Assembly: GCA_945787015.1 (NCBI GenBank)
Contig: CALZGM010000014.1
Coordinates: 20,482-84,481, forward strand
Direction of reading: 5' to 3'
From: an uncultured Roseburia sp.
GTDB lineage: Bacteria; Bacillota; Clostridia; Lachnospirales; Lachnospiraceae
DNA length: 64,000 nucleotides
Under the pieces are notes generated by a model. That model saw nothing but the letters and a program-made list of their open reading frames with translations. It ran no database searches and had not been told where the DNA came from. Below, one piece after another: positions 43,501-49,308 of the stretch. Each line of letters begins with the position of its first letter. The first letter of the stretch is position 1. The position numbers and the translations under genes were made by a program.

Positions 43501-43631
43501 AAACCGGTGCAGAAGTAAGAAACGATGCATGGAATCCTTGGTGGATTATCGTAATCGGCATTATGGCAATTGTGATTGGACTTGGAGTATTCCTTGTAGC
43601 GAAGAAAAAGAAAGAAGACGAGCTGGAATAG
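37518..43631 (+). CDS. Large multidomain surface protein with C-terminal membrane anchor
   Basis: A 2,037-residue secreted protein. The signal peptide has a basic start, a core (FMSVCLIGTMI) and a likely cut after VRA at residue 34. Residues about 35-640 are beta-rich with carboxypeptidase-like repeats; about 640-930 hold GLUG-like beta-helix repeats (LVGSSSDSVIKNSFV, GGIVGDAKAGIYNSYA). An InlB-type repeat follows (about 932-1005), then a series of MBG-like repeats opening TYGDTL or LTYN (about 1009-1680), two CxxC modules (about 1682-1760), a Pro/Asn linker and a final hydrophobic helix (about 2008-2025) followed by KKKK. No LPxTG motif is present, so it is anchored by the membrane helix. 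It is probably an adhesin or glycan-contacting protein; the ligand is unknown. Confidence 0.88.
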   Translation: MKKQKHLKTIEKRLLALFMSVCLIGTMIPIPVRAEDGDTVVALSENKVITDWEWVDDWKIIDPDSGNVLLPFASAENVAYFDNIVEMLPTAISAGGEELTLGEWGCEDYPVESGAYEGEYVFETTLPDGYTLSDDTNVLDLTVVLGNSDGYDAEVYAYEPIDTTLEPGSTLDVSKIPMGCLTPRRYFIREEGTYTITGYNSNDTTARFVIYASCTIILDNVNLEAGITYEDRTDVYYGSGKRGVFEISNPVNVDFVLQGSNRIVPQNYYGYSDKLNAILLDSANGQVTFSGTGSLDLEGRIAPVQRASTSSTPYKIVMKSGTVECFGIGNRNALVDPIEVVSADNSQFVYEGGNFYNGVDDNTSYFGVTKDNTTGDIYRVKIPVSSSTVQVKVGANGSFSTAKAISGNIYVWNSGKVTDYYVIDGSNYYHYRSTNSTGSKYLTDAVEVTDDASVSGAKGTVKVGGSTVSDAILTFTGEQFTGSCTTDSNGAYDKAIPQGTYQVSVKLSGSDVTYNMGTITLNQESKQTYDFGLTTLTGTVKDTSETPNLLSNARISVEYDGTSYTAVSGSDGVYTMVLPNGIASEGGTFSVTANHLMASSKTETVNYQAPNTICDFTLTAASSTEINVYTEDDLIMLSEFADQLSYKTINLMNDITLTGRFQGIERSDNHIEEMTFNGNGHTIENLTTPLFQRPRNSSILYRCTVTDLHLKGEINDNEHSYVGALATIFNGHKNYGIINGCSFEGSIKSTVKNACVGGLVGSSSDSVIKNSFVRLTEITANNAEYMGGIVGDAKAGIYNSYAIIKSFGGTMSEGKENNRGSIVGGNSEGGGMWINTCYAVVESKETSSVVHRMGLGGSNYQYNFSYGPSGVFGTDATDMSHATDLSLNLMTAAAGSGTEENAPLVDRLNAHASGYKTWYNGTDGYPCFTIPTYTITFSGGSKGTGSQEAKSVTLGESVTLPGAVYKNSDYVQKGWATSENSTTKAYELGVSISPTANMTLYPYWEEKQVATGYEVPTGLTAIYGDTLSNISLPDGFTWNAPETSVGDVGTRTFTATYTPTDETYRKNPNVQVSVEVKRAPAIYDTLVNKVTNLTYNRAAQQLVTAGTTSHGTIVYSLTGNSDYTSTIPTATNAGEYTVYYMIQGDANHKDSEVGNVTVSIGKANLEDAEITLGDSLTYNGEEQTQSIASVIVGTMTLAAGEYTVSGNTRSNAGTYTLTVTGNGNFEGSKQKNFTIARKATVLVPDIDKKYVYTAGSKDAVVSIDIASLLPADRGETTYLLAENTAVYVTDKAVGTDGMLTYKVGTSGTIGDSTTLTVTAESTNYEDITVNVNIYIVDKYIVAEKEDAKVDITGSNTLIYGQTLSTLTLNTSVAKFVEDGDATKEVTGTLAWANPDVVLPAGTTVATWKFTPDDSMASTYQELTGVVAITVNKATPDVTALPTVAARTYNPTVSLTNDDLTGGTVTGVDGNPLDGEWSWQSSGIIPTVNNSGYVAVFTPTDSTNYNTVTRTITVTVTKATPYIATAPTAAAITYGDTLSASALSSGIVQYSDSNTATVAGSFAWADSSMKPSVSDSNTTTYQVVFNPSDMVNYNTVETTVILTVSKAENAPNIPSATMNVANSCTKVSDVTLPTGWVWQDADKDTALTVGTAVTATAVYDGADKGNYVNETVSVTITRSECEHAHTEIREVVAASCTADGYTGDTYCTDCSVKIKTGTATPALGHNYTSKVTTEPTTDREGVRTYTCDRCGHSYTRAIEKLQDNNNNPTDNNPGENKPGENQPGEENTPDTGKPYIKDETGKEGWDVIKDEADKTKDGDTVVVEMNGSSVAPGDVLDEIKGKDVTIVFDMRGGITWSVNGESITGDKIGDIDFSVEVGTNTIPVDVIYNVSGERYSQQISLAYDGEFGFTAVLSINMGKKNSGLFANLFYYNEQTGELEFICAGEIAENGIAELTFTHASDYAIVIDKEPMDVASNETSDTNADADTSDSGEKDTQTGAEVRNDAWNPWWIIVIGIMAIVIGLGVFLVAKKKKEDELE

Positions 43632-43677
43632 CTCATTATAAGCTATATTTCATTGCAGAACAAACTGCGAAAGATGT

Positions 43678-43710
43678 AGAAGGATGACTGTGAAGTCGTC
43701 CTTCTATTCT
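43678..43710 (+). terminator. Intrinsic terminator after the surface-protein gene
   Basis: AGAAGGATGACT (43678-43689), a GTGA loop and AGTCGTCCTTCT (43694-43705) form a 12-bp stem with one G-U pair, followed by ATTCTTTT. Confidence 0.85.
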
Positions 43711-43720
43711 TTTGGAAAGG

Positions 43721-43769
43721 TTTTAACAACACATATTTTGACTAAACTATAAAAAGTGTGTTGTTAAAA
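43721..43769. promoter_or_regulatory. 13-bp perfect inverted repeat, candidate operator
   Basis: TTTTAACAACACA (43721-43733) and TGTGTTGTTAAAA (43757-43769) are perfect reverse complements separated by 23 bp. There is no T-run context typical of a terminator, and a strong terminator already lies just upstream. It sits about 70 bp before the promoter of the second DUF4143 gene and so resembles a protein-binding site. Confidence 0.65.
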
Positions 43770-43837
43770 TGGAATAAAACATATTAATATTTTGGAATTC
43801 ATGAAAGAGGGTAAGAAGTTTTAAGAGGAATGGAAAA

Positions 43838-43866
43838 TTGACGAATTTGTTAGAAAATGCTAAAAT
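43838..43866 (+). promoter_or_regulatory. Promoter of the second DUF4143 gene
   Basis: TTGACG (43838-43843), a 17-bp spacer and TAAAAT (43861-43866), with the start codon 37 bp further on. The remaining intergenic bases from 43770 to 43837 are AT-rich and otherwise featureless. Confidence 0.65.
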
Positions 43867-43902
43867 GAAAATGACGATTTTGCAGAAAGGCTGGAAATAT
43901 CT

Positions 43903-45234
43903 ATGTTTCAGAGAAAAATATATAGTAAGCTTATGGAATGGAAGCAGGAGTCAGATGGAAAGACGGCATTATTAATTGAAGGTCCAAGACGAGTTGGAAA
44001 ATCGACTGTTGTAGAGGAATTTGCAAGGAAAGAGTACAAAAGCTATATATTGATAGATTTTTCTAAGGCTTCAAAGGAAGTTAGGGAGTTGTTTGATGAT
44101 ATTTCAAATTTGGACTATGTCTTTCTTAGATTACAATTGATATATGGAGCTGATTTACATGAAAGAAATTCTGTAATCATTTTTGATGAAGTACAGTTGT
44201 GCCCAATGGCGAGACAGGCAATAAAGCATCTGGTGAAGGATCATAGATATGATTATATAGAGACAGGGTCGCTAATTTCCATAAAGAAAAATATAAAAGA
44301 TATACTCATTCCAAGTGAGGAACGCAAGATTAACATGTATCCGATGGATTATGAGGAGTTTTTGTGGGCAATAGGTGATAATTCCACATCAAAACTTTTG
44401 GCAGAAGTATTTGAAAAACGAATGTCAGTAGGCGAGGCAGCTCATAGAAAGCTGATGAGAGATTTTCGATTGTATATGCTGGTTGGCGGAATGCCGCAAG
44501 CGGTTCATGCATATATTGAGACAAACAATTTCAGAAAAGTAGATGAAGAGAAAAGAGATATTCTGAAACTGTATGAGGATGATTTCAAAAAGATCGATAC
44601 AACCGGAAGGATATCGATGCTATTTGATGCAATTCCGGGGCAACTCAATACAAATGCATCAAGATATCAGGTGTCAAGTGTGTTAAGCGGAGAAAGAGCG
44701 GGAACAATTCTGGAATTAATCGCAGATATGGTAGATTCAAAGACTGTTCAGATTGCATATCATGCGAATGATCCAAATGTTGGATTGGCAAATGCAAAAG
44801 ATTTGAGAAAGTTCAAATTGTTCTTAGCAGATACAGGATTGCTGATTACCTTAGTTTTCAAAGATAAGGATTTTACGGAAAATATTATTTATGAAAAATT
44901 ATTGAGTGATAAACTTGGTGTTAATCTGGGATATGTTTATAAAAATGTCGTGGCACAGATATTGGTAGCAAATGGTCATGCATTATATTACGATACTTTT
45001 TTGAACGAAACTACAAAGCACAATTATGAAATTGATTTTTTGCTTTCTAAAAAGAATAAAATATGTCCGCTAGAAGTGAAATCTTCCGGCTATCAAACGC
45101 ATAAGTCATTGGATGCTTTTTCAGAGAAATATCCGGACCGCATACTGGATAAATATTTGGTATATACCAAAGATTTGAAAAAGGATTCGGATATTATAAT
45201 GATACCGGTGTATATGCTTCCATTTATGAAATAG
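43903..45234 (+). CDS. AAA ATPase with DUF4143 / PD-(D/E)XK-like C-terminus
   Basis: A 443-residue protein of the same family as 27222-28568. Walker A is EGPRRVGKST (about 26-35), Walker B VIIFDEVQ (about 86-93), then the N-M-Y-P-M-D-Y-E-E-F segment and LYMLVGGMPQAV. The C-terminal nuclease-like core is YEIDFLL then PLEVKSSGY with the Asp and Glu-x-Lys pattern. The start is preceded by AGAAAGG. It differs from the other copy throughout, so it is an old paralogue or separate acquisition. It is monocistronic with its own promoter and terminator. The function is unknown. Confidence 0.85.
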   Translation: MFQRKIYSKLMEWKQESDGKTALLIEGPRRVGKSTVVEEFARKEYKSYILIDFSKASKEVRELFDDISNLDYVFLRLQLIYGADLHERNSVIIFDEVQLCPMARQAIKHLVKDHRYDYIETGSLISIKKNIKDILIPSEERKINMYPMDYEEFLWAIGDNSTSKLLAEVFEKRMSVGEAAHRKLMRDFRLYMLVGGMPQAVHAYIETNNFRKVDEEKRDILKLYEDDFKKIDTTGRISMLFDAIPGQLNTNASRYQVSSVLSGERAGTILELIADMVDSKTVQIAYHANDPNVGLANAKDLRKFKLFLADTGLLITLVFKDKDFTENIIYEKLLSDKLGVNLGYVYKNVVAQILVANGHALYYDTFLNETTKHNYEIDFLLSKKNKICPLEVKSSGYQTHKSLDAFSEKYPDRILDKYLVYTKDLKKDSDIIMIPVYMLPFMK

Positions 45235-45237
45235 AAT

Positions 45238-45285
45238 AAAAAATCCACTATACCGGAATCTTACCCTCCGTATAGTGGATTTTTT
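45238..45285 (+). terminator. Strong bidirectional-type terminator
   Basis: AAAAAATCCACTATAC (45238-45253) and GTATAGTGGATTTTTT (45270-45285) are a perfect 16-bp inverted pair. It lies between the DUF4143 gene and the minus-strand gene ending at 45301 and can serve both. The stem core CCACTATAC/GTATAGTGG resembles the palindrome at 33819-33851. Confidence 0.85.
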
Positions 45286-45300
45286 GTTTCTGTTATAATC

Positions 45301-45903
45301 TTAACTTTCCGCATCAGCGGCTTCTTTTTTCCATGCATCGAACTTATCCAGAACTGCATCATAGGTCTTCTGGGAAATCTCCGGTAATTCGCCGCCCCAG
45401 GCTTCTTCTGCCTGTTTGTATCCCTTTTTAAAAGCTTCTAACATTTCGTCTGCCTTGTCCGGATCATAGGAAGCCAATGCCTTGGCGAAATCTAAGATAC
45501 GGTCAGAGGTCTGTTCCACACCCCAGTAGCCGTCCTCTGCGATATCAGCCTGCGCCTGCGCTTTTACATCGGCAGAAACAGTAAAGTCACCTTTTGCAAG
45601 GAATTTCCACATGTCATTTGCGTTTGCAATGGTGACACCCTGTTTGGTCATCATTTGCTCAACGAGACTTCTTAGCTGTGCGGTTCTGGCCTCGGCATCT
45701 GCCTTTAATTTAGCGATAATTGCCTTGTTGTCCTTTGCAGAAGCAACGCTTTCGCTTTCTTTGCTTTTCTCATAAACAACTCCGAGGTCTTCTGCCTTAG
45801 AAGTAGTTTTGTCTGCCTTTGCTTCCTGTTCTTTTTTCACAGCAGCGCTTGTAGCTGCTGTAGAAGCTGTACTTGTTACGTTACTAATTGCGTTCATATC
45901 CAT
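45301..45903 (-). CDS. Conserved hypothetical protein, Ala/Lys-rich, helical
   Basis: A 200-residue protein. I chose the ATG at 45903 (minus) because AGGCAGG lies about 7 nt upstream; a longer frame reaches 45942. The N-terminus (about 1-60) is Ser/Thr/Ala/Lys low-complexity and probably disordered, followed by a charged helix (about 60-90) and a C-terminal helical region with DGYWGVEQTSDRILDFAKALASYDPDKADEM split by short turns. No signal peptide or membrane segment is present. I do not recognise a named family; the C-terminal block looks conserved rather than random. It has its own upstream region, divergent from ispE. Confidence 0.65.
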   Translation of the reverse strand: MDMNAISNVTSTASTAATSAAVKKEQEAKADKTTSKAEDLGVVYEKSKESESVASAKDNKAIIAKLKADAEARTAQLRSLVEQMMTKQGVTIANANDMWKFLAKGDFTVSADVKAQAQADIAEDGYWGVEQTSDRILDFAKALASYDPDKADEMLEAFKKGYKQAEEAWGGELPEISQKTYDAVLDKFDAWKKEAADAES

Positions 45904-46000
45904 ATGAGTACCTGCCTTTCTGTACCAATCCGTTGGTTTCACAATTAAGATTGCTTTCCTGTCATGTATATCGGAAGATATTGGGAATTACTTTAGTGTG

Positions 46001-46019
46001 AAAAGGTTATTGACCTTTT
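46001..46019. promoter_or_regulatory. Short palindrome at the ispE promoter
   Basis: AAAAGGT-tattg-ACCTTTT is a perfect 7-bp inverted pair around 5 bp. It overlaps a possible -35 element TTGACC (46010-46015), with TAGCAT at 46033-46038 as a 17-bp-spaced -10. It could be an operator; promoter quality is moderate. Confidence 0.4.
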
Positions 46020-46041
46020 GGGTTTAACATGCTAGCATATA

Positions 46042-46051
46042 TTGTATACAA
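46042..46051. promoter_or_regulatory. GntR-type palindrome TTGTATACAA, copy 3
   Basis: The perfect 10-bp palindrome is the core of the two operators at 15200-15211 and 15321-15332. Here it lies just after the predicted transcription start of the ispE-gntR unit, 29 bp before the ispE start codon, consistent with autorepression by the GntR protein encoded in that unit. Confidence 0.6.
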
Positions 46052-46079
46052 AATACATGATAAACAGTTTGGAGTTCAT

Positions 46080-46955
46080 ATGAAGGATATATCAGTAAAG
46101 GCATTAGCAAAAATTAATCTGGGGCTGGATGTAATCAGAAGGCGTGAAGACGGTTATCATGAAGTATGTATGGTGATGCAGACGATTCATTTGTTTGACC
46201 GTTTGGAGATTGCAAAAAATACATCCGGGCAGATTACGATGGAGACCAATTTAGCTTTTTTGCCGACGAATGAGAATAATTTAGTCTATAAAGCGGCAAA
46301 GCTATTATCTGATGAATTTGGAATCAAAGATGGGATTCACGTGAATCTGCAAAAGCGGATTCCTGTGGCAGCCGGCATGGCAGGCGGCAGTACCGATGCA
46401 GCAGCCGTATTATATGGTATGAATAAGATTTTTGATCTGGGACTGACTACGGAGCAGCTTATGGAGCGGGGCGTAAAAATCGGAGCTGACGTGCCGTACT
46501 GTATTATGCGTGGAACGGCTCTGGCAGAAGGAATCGGAGAGAAACTGACCGCACTTCCACCGATGGTAAAGTGCCCGGTATTGATTGCAAAACCGGCGAT
46601 TAATGTGTCTACTAAGTTTGTATATGAGAATTTAAAATTGAATGATGCCACGGTGCATCCGGATATGCAAAAGCTAATTGCAGATATTAAGGAAAAGGAT
46701 TTGTATAAAATCGCCGAGGATATGGGAAATGTGCTGGAGACGGTGACGATTCCGGCTTATCCGGTGATTGCGGATATCAAGGAGCATATGAAAAATCACG
46801 GTGCAGTAGGTGCCATGATGAGCGGAAGCGGTCCAACGGTATTCGGTCTTTTTGATGATGAGAAGACAGCCGAGGCAGCCTATGAGGCAATGAAAGCGTC
46901 CGGCTTGGCAAAGCAGGTCTATCTGACCAGTATTTATAATAATGTAAGAGGTTAA
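46080..46955 (+). CDS. ispE: 4-diphosphocytidyl-2-C-methyl-D-erythritol kinase
   Basis: A 291-residue GHMP kinase of the MEP isoprenoid pathway, phosphorylating CDP-methylerythritol at the 2-hydroxyl. The ATG at 46080 follows TTGGAG and begins a proper KALAKINLGLDV start; the frame extends upstream to 46029 without family sequence. Motifs are KINLGLDV (Lys about 12), the ATP loop AGMAGGSTDAAA (98-109), the catalytic Asp137 in GADVPYC and GAMMSGSGPTVFGLF near the C-terminus. It is cotranscribed with the GntR regulator 20 bp downstream. Confidence 0.93.
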   Translation: MKDISVKALAKINLGLDVIRRREDGYHEVCMVMQTIHLFDRLEIAKNTSGQITMETNLAFLPTNENNLVYKAAKLLSDEFGIKDGIHVNLQKRIPVAAGMAGGSTDAAAVLYGMNKIFDLGLTTEQLMERGVKIGADVPYCIMRGTALAEGIGEKLTALPPMVKCPVLIAKPAINVSTKFVYENLKLNDATVHPDMQKLIADIKEKDLYKIAEDMGNVLETVTIPAYPVIADIKEHMKNHGAVGAMMSGSGPTVFGLFDDEKTAEAAYEAMKASGLAKQVYLTSIYNNVRG

Positions 46956-46975
46956 GAAACAAAGGGAGAAACGCT

Positions 46976-47650
46976 ATGACAGATCATTTAACACTGAATA
47001 TGGATGCCTATCTGCCACTTCGCGATGTCGTATTTCATACGTTAAGAGAAGCAATTTTAAAAGGAGACTTAAAGCCCGGCGAGCGTTTGATGGAATTACA
47101 GCTGGCAGCAAAGCTTGGAGTCAGCCGTACACCGATTCGCGAGGCAATTCGTATGTTAGAGCAGGAGGGACTTGCCGTAACCATTCCGAGAAAAGGGGCA
47201 GAAGTTGCCAAGATGACGGAAAAAGACATGCAGGATGTCTTACAGGTCAGGGAGGCTTTAGACGAACTTGCTGCCAATATTGCCTGCGAGCGTATTACAC
47301 AGGAAGAACTGGACGAATTAGTAACTGCCATGCATGAATTTGAGATATCTACCCGCACAAAGGATTTAAAGCGAATCGCTGAAACGGATGTGAAGTTTCA
47401 TGATGTCATTTACCGTGCAACGGATAATCCAAAGCTTGTAACGATGGTAAATAACCTCAGGGAGCAGATGTACCGTTACCGTGTGGAGTACTTAAAGGAT
47501 GAGAAGAATTATCCGACACTGTTAAAGGAGCATAAGGAGATTGTAGAGGGGCTTAAGACCCAAAATAAGGAAATGATTGCAGAAGCAATGCGTAAACATG
47601 TGGCGAATCAGGCGGCAGCCGTTCAGGTAATGATTAAGGAACAGGAATAA
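46976..47650 (+). CDS. FadR-subfamily GntR transcriptional regulator
   Basis: A 224-residue protein with an N-terminal winged helix (about 14-80: LREAILKGDLKPGERLMELQLAAKLGVSRTPIREAIRMLEQEGL split by the wing) and a C-terminal FCD effector domain (about 85-220) with the metal-site residues in DVKFHDVI, KEHKEIVEG and RKHV. FCD regulators typically sense organic or sugar acids. Proteins of this subfamily bind t.GTa-tAC.a palindromes; that pattern occurs before ispE (46042) and twice before the GPH symporter (15200, 15321), so it probably represses both. Confidence 0.92.
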   Translation: MTDHLTLNMDAYLPLRDVVFHTLREAILKGDLKPGERLMELQLAAKLGVSRTPIREAIRMLEQEGLAVTIPRKGAEVAKMTEKDMQDVLQVREALDELAANIACERITQEELDELVTAMHEFEISTRTKDLKRIAETDVKFHDVIYRATDNPKLVTMVNNLREQMYRYRVEYLKDEKNYPTLLKEHKEIVEGLKTQNKEMIAEAMRKHVANQAAAVQVMIKEQE

Positions 47651-47678
47651 ATTTCATAGCAAGTATGCATAATAAAGA

Positions 47679-47706
47679 AGAATAGGTGTCTGCCTATTCT
47701 TTTTTT
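47679..47706 (+). terminator. Intrinsic terminator after gntR
   Basis: AGAATAGG (47679-47686) and CCTATTCT (47693-47700) form an 8-bp stem with a 6-nt loop, followed by six T. Confidence 0.85.
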
Positions 47707-47819
47707 ACGCGAGTAGCGAGGAAAATCGAGTGCTTGCATGAAGATTTGACGAGCACCGCGATAACTTGAGAAACTCGCAAAGCGTGTTTCTCATAGTTGC
47801 GGATGGGAGGCGTGCCGGA
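47707..47819 (+). other. Structured leader before the germinant-receptor operon
   Basis: Between the gntR terminator and the gerAA start lies a GC-richer stretch with CGAG/GCG-rich short repeats and a hairpin GAGAAAC (47768-47774) with GTTTCTC (47786-47792). The GGGAGG ribosome binding site at 47805-47810 follows. No clear promoter was seen; a sporulation sigma-factor promoter is expected here but I cannot place one confidently. Confidence 0.4.
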
Positions 47820-49307
47820 ATGGAAGGAAAGAAGATTTCACCTTTAATCGATAAAAATATTGCAGCCATGGAGGAAATTTATAAGGACTGCGCGGATATC
47901 AAAAAGAAGCAGATGATGCTGGGCAAAAACAAGGATGTAAAAGCATATCTGGTTTATATTGAAGTGACGGTGGATATGGGGACTTCGGCTTTAGGGGAAA
48001 CCTTAAAGTTTTTAAATGCGAAAAGCAAAGAGGAGATACAGGAAGTCCTCGAAAAAAATGCACTTGGAATTTCGGATGCCACCTTTTTGACGGATTTGGA
48101 AGAAGCCGTAGACGGAGTTCTGACCGGAGAGTCCGTCCTTTTTGTGGACGGATTTTGTGAGGCAGTGAAAATCCCGGATGACGGATATCCTTCCATGGGA
48201 ATCTTTGAAGCGGATTCTGAAAAGGTGGTCAGAGGCTCCAATGAGGGACTTTGTGATTCGGTAAAGCAGAATGCAGCTTTAATCCGCAAGCGAATCCGTT
48301 CACCAAAGGTGAAGGTCCGGGAGTTAAAGGCCGGAAAAAAATCAAAGACGAATGTCTACATCATGTACATGGAGGGACTTGCGAAACCGGAACTGATTGA
48401 GGAAATCGAAAGACGGCTGAACCGGTTTGAAATAGATGGGGTATTAGATAGTGGTATATTGGAGCAGCTTTCGGAGGAAAAATGGTATTCTCCCTTTCCA
48501 CAGTTTCAGCCTACGGAGCGGGCCGACCGGGCAGCAATGTCCTTATTAGAGGGGCGTGTCGTAGTTTTGTCGGATAACTCACCGGTAGGATTGATTTTGC
48601 CCACAGACTATAATTCATTTATTAAAACCAGTGATGATTACTATAATCGATGGGAGATTGCGAGTTTTGAAAGGCTGATACGATATGTTTCCTCTTTCTT
48701 TGCACTGACACTTCCGGCTTTTTATCTTGCAATCACCAATTTCCATACACAGATACTGCCGACCTCTTTATTGCTGTCCTTTGCACAGGCAAGAGAGGGC
48801 GTCCCCTTTCCTGCGGTATTAGAGGTCCTTTTAATGGAGCTTTCCTTTGAACTGCTAAGAGAAGCCGGGGTCCGTCTGCCCGGAGCCATGGGAAATACCA
48901 TCGGTATCGTGGGAGGTCTGATTATCGGGCAGGCAGCCGTAGATGCTAACCTGGTAAGCCCCATTGTGGTGATTGTCATATCCTTTACGGCGTTGTGTTC
49001 TTTTGCAATACCAAACGAAGAATTCGCCACGGCTTTCAGACTGCTGAAGTTTGTACTGATTGGGCTTAGCGCATGGTTAGGGTACTTTGGACTGTTAACA
49101 GGTCTGCTTGGAATTTTAATTCATTTATCCCATTTAAAAAGCTTCGGTATCCCATATCTGATGCCGTTTGTAGGAGCAGATTTAAACGATTATCAGGATG
49201 AAAGAGATATTCTGTGGCGTCTGCCGCTGCGCTTCTTGAAAAAAAGGCCGATTTATGCAAATGACAAGGATAAAACGAAGCTGAAATGGAAATCAAGGGA
49301 GAACTGA
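47820..49307 (+). CDS. gerAA: Spore germination receptor subunit A
   Basis: A 495-residue GerA-type protein from the ATG at 47820 (GGGAGG 9 nt upstream); an in-frame TTG further upstream adds no family sequence. The N-terminal about 270 residues are the soluble domain (IFVDGFCEAVKI region, PKVKVRELKAGKKSKTNVYI split, ILEQLSEEKWYSPFPQFQPTERAD). The C-terminal part (about 285-430) has the conserved membrane segments with PGAMGNTIGIVGGLIIGQAAV. It forms a germinant receptor in the spore inner membrane with the following gene and is made in the forespore. Confidence 0.92.
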   Translation: MEGKKISPLIDKNIAAMEEIYKDCADIKKKQMMLGKNKDVKAYLVYIEVTVDMGTSALGETLKFLNAKSKEEIQEVLEKNALGISDATFLTDLEEAVDGVLTGESVLFVDGFCEAVKIPDDGYPSMGIFEADSEKVVRGSNEGLCDSVKQNAALIRKRIRSPKVKVRELKAGKKSKTNVYIMYMEGLAKPELIEEIERRLNRFEIDGVLDSGILEQLSEEKWYSPFPQFQPTERADRAAMSLLEGRVVVLSDNSPVGLILPTDYNSFIKTSDDYYNRWEIASFERLIRYVSSFFALTLPAFYLAITNFHTQILPTSLLLSFAQAREGVPFPAVLEVLLMELSFELLREAGVRLPGAMGNTIGIVGGLIIGQAAVDANLVSPIVVIVISFTALCSFAIPNEEFATAFRLLKFVLIGLSAWLGYFGLLTGLLGILIHLSHLKSFGIPYLMPFVGADLNDYQDERDILWRLPLRFLKKRPIYANDKDKTKLKWKSREN

Positions 49308-49308
49308 T

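Noticed and set aside
42996-43502. Minus-strand ORF of 168 codons
   Set aside because: It is opposite the C-terminal part of the surface protein, is Cys/Ile-rich and has no ribosome binding site.
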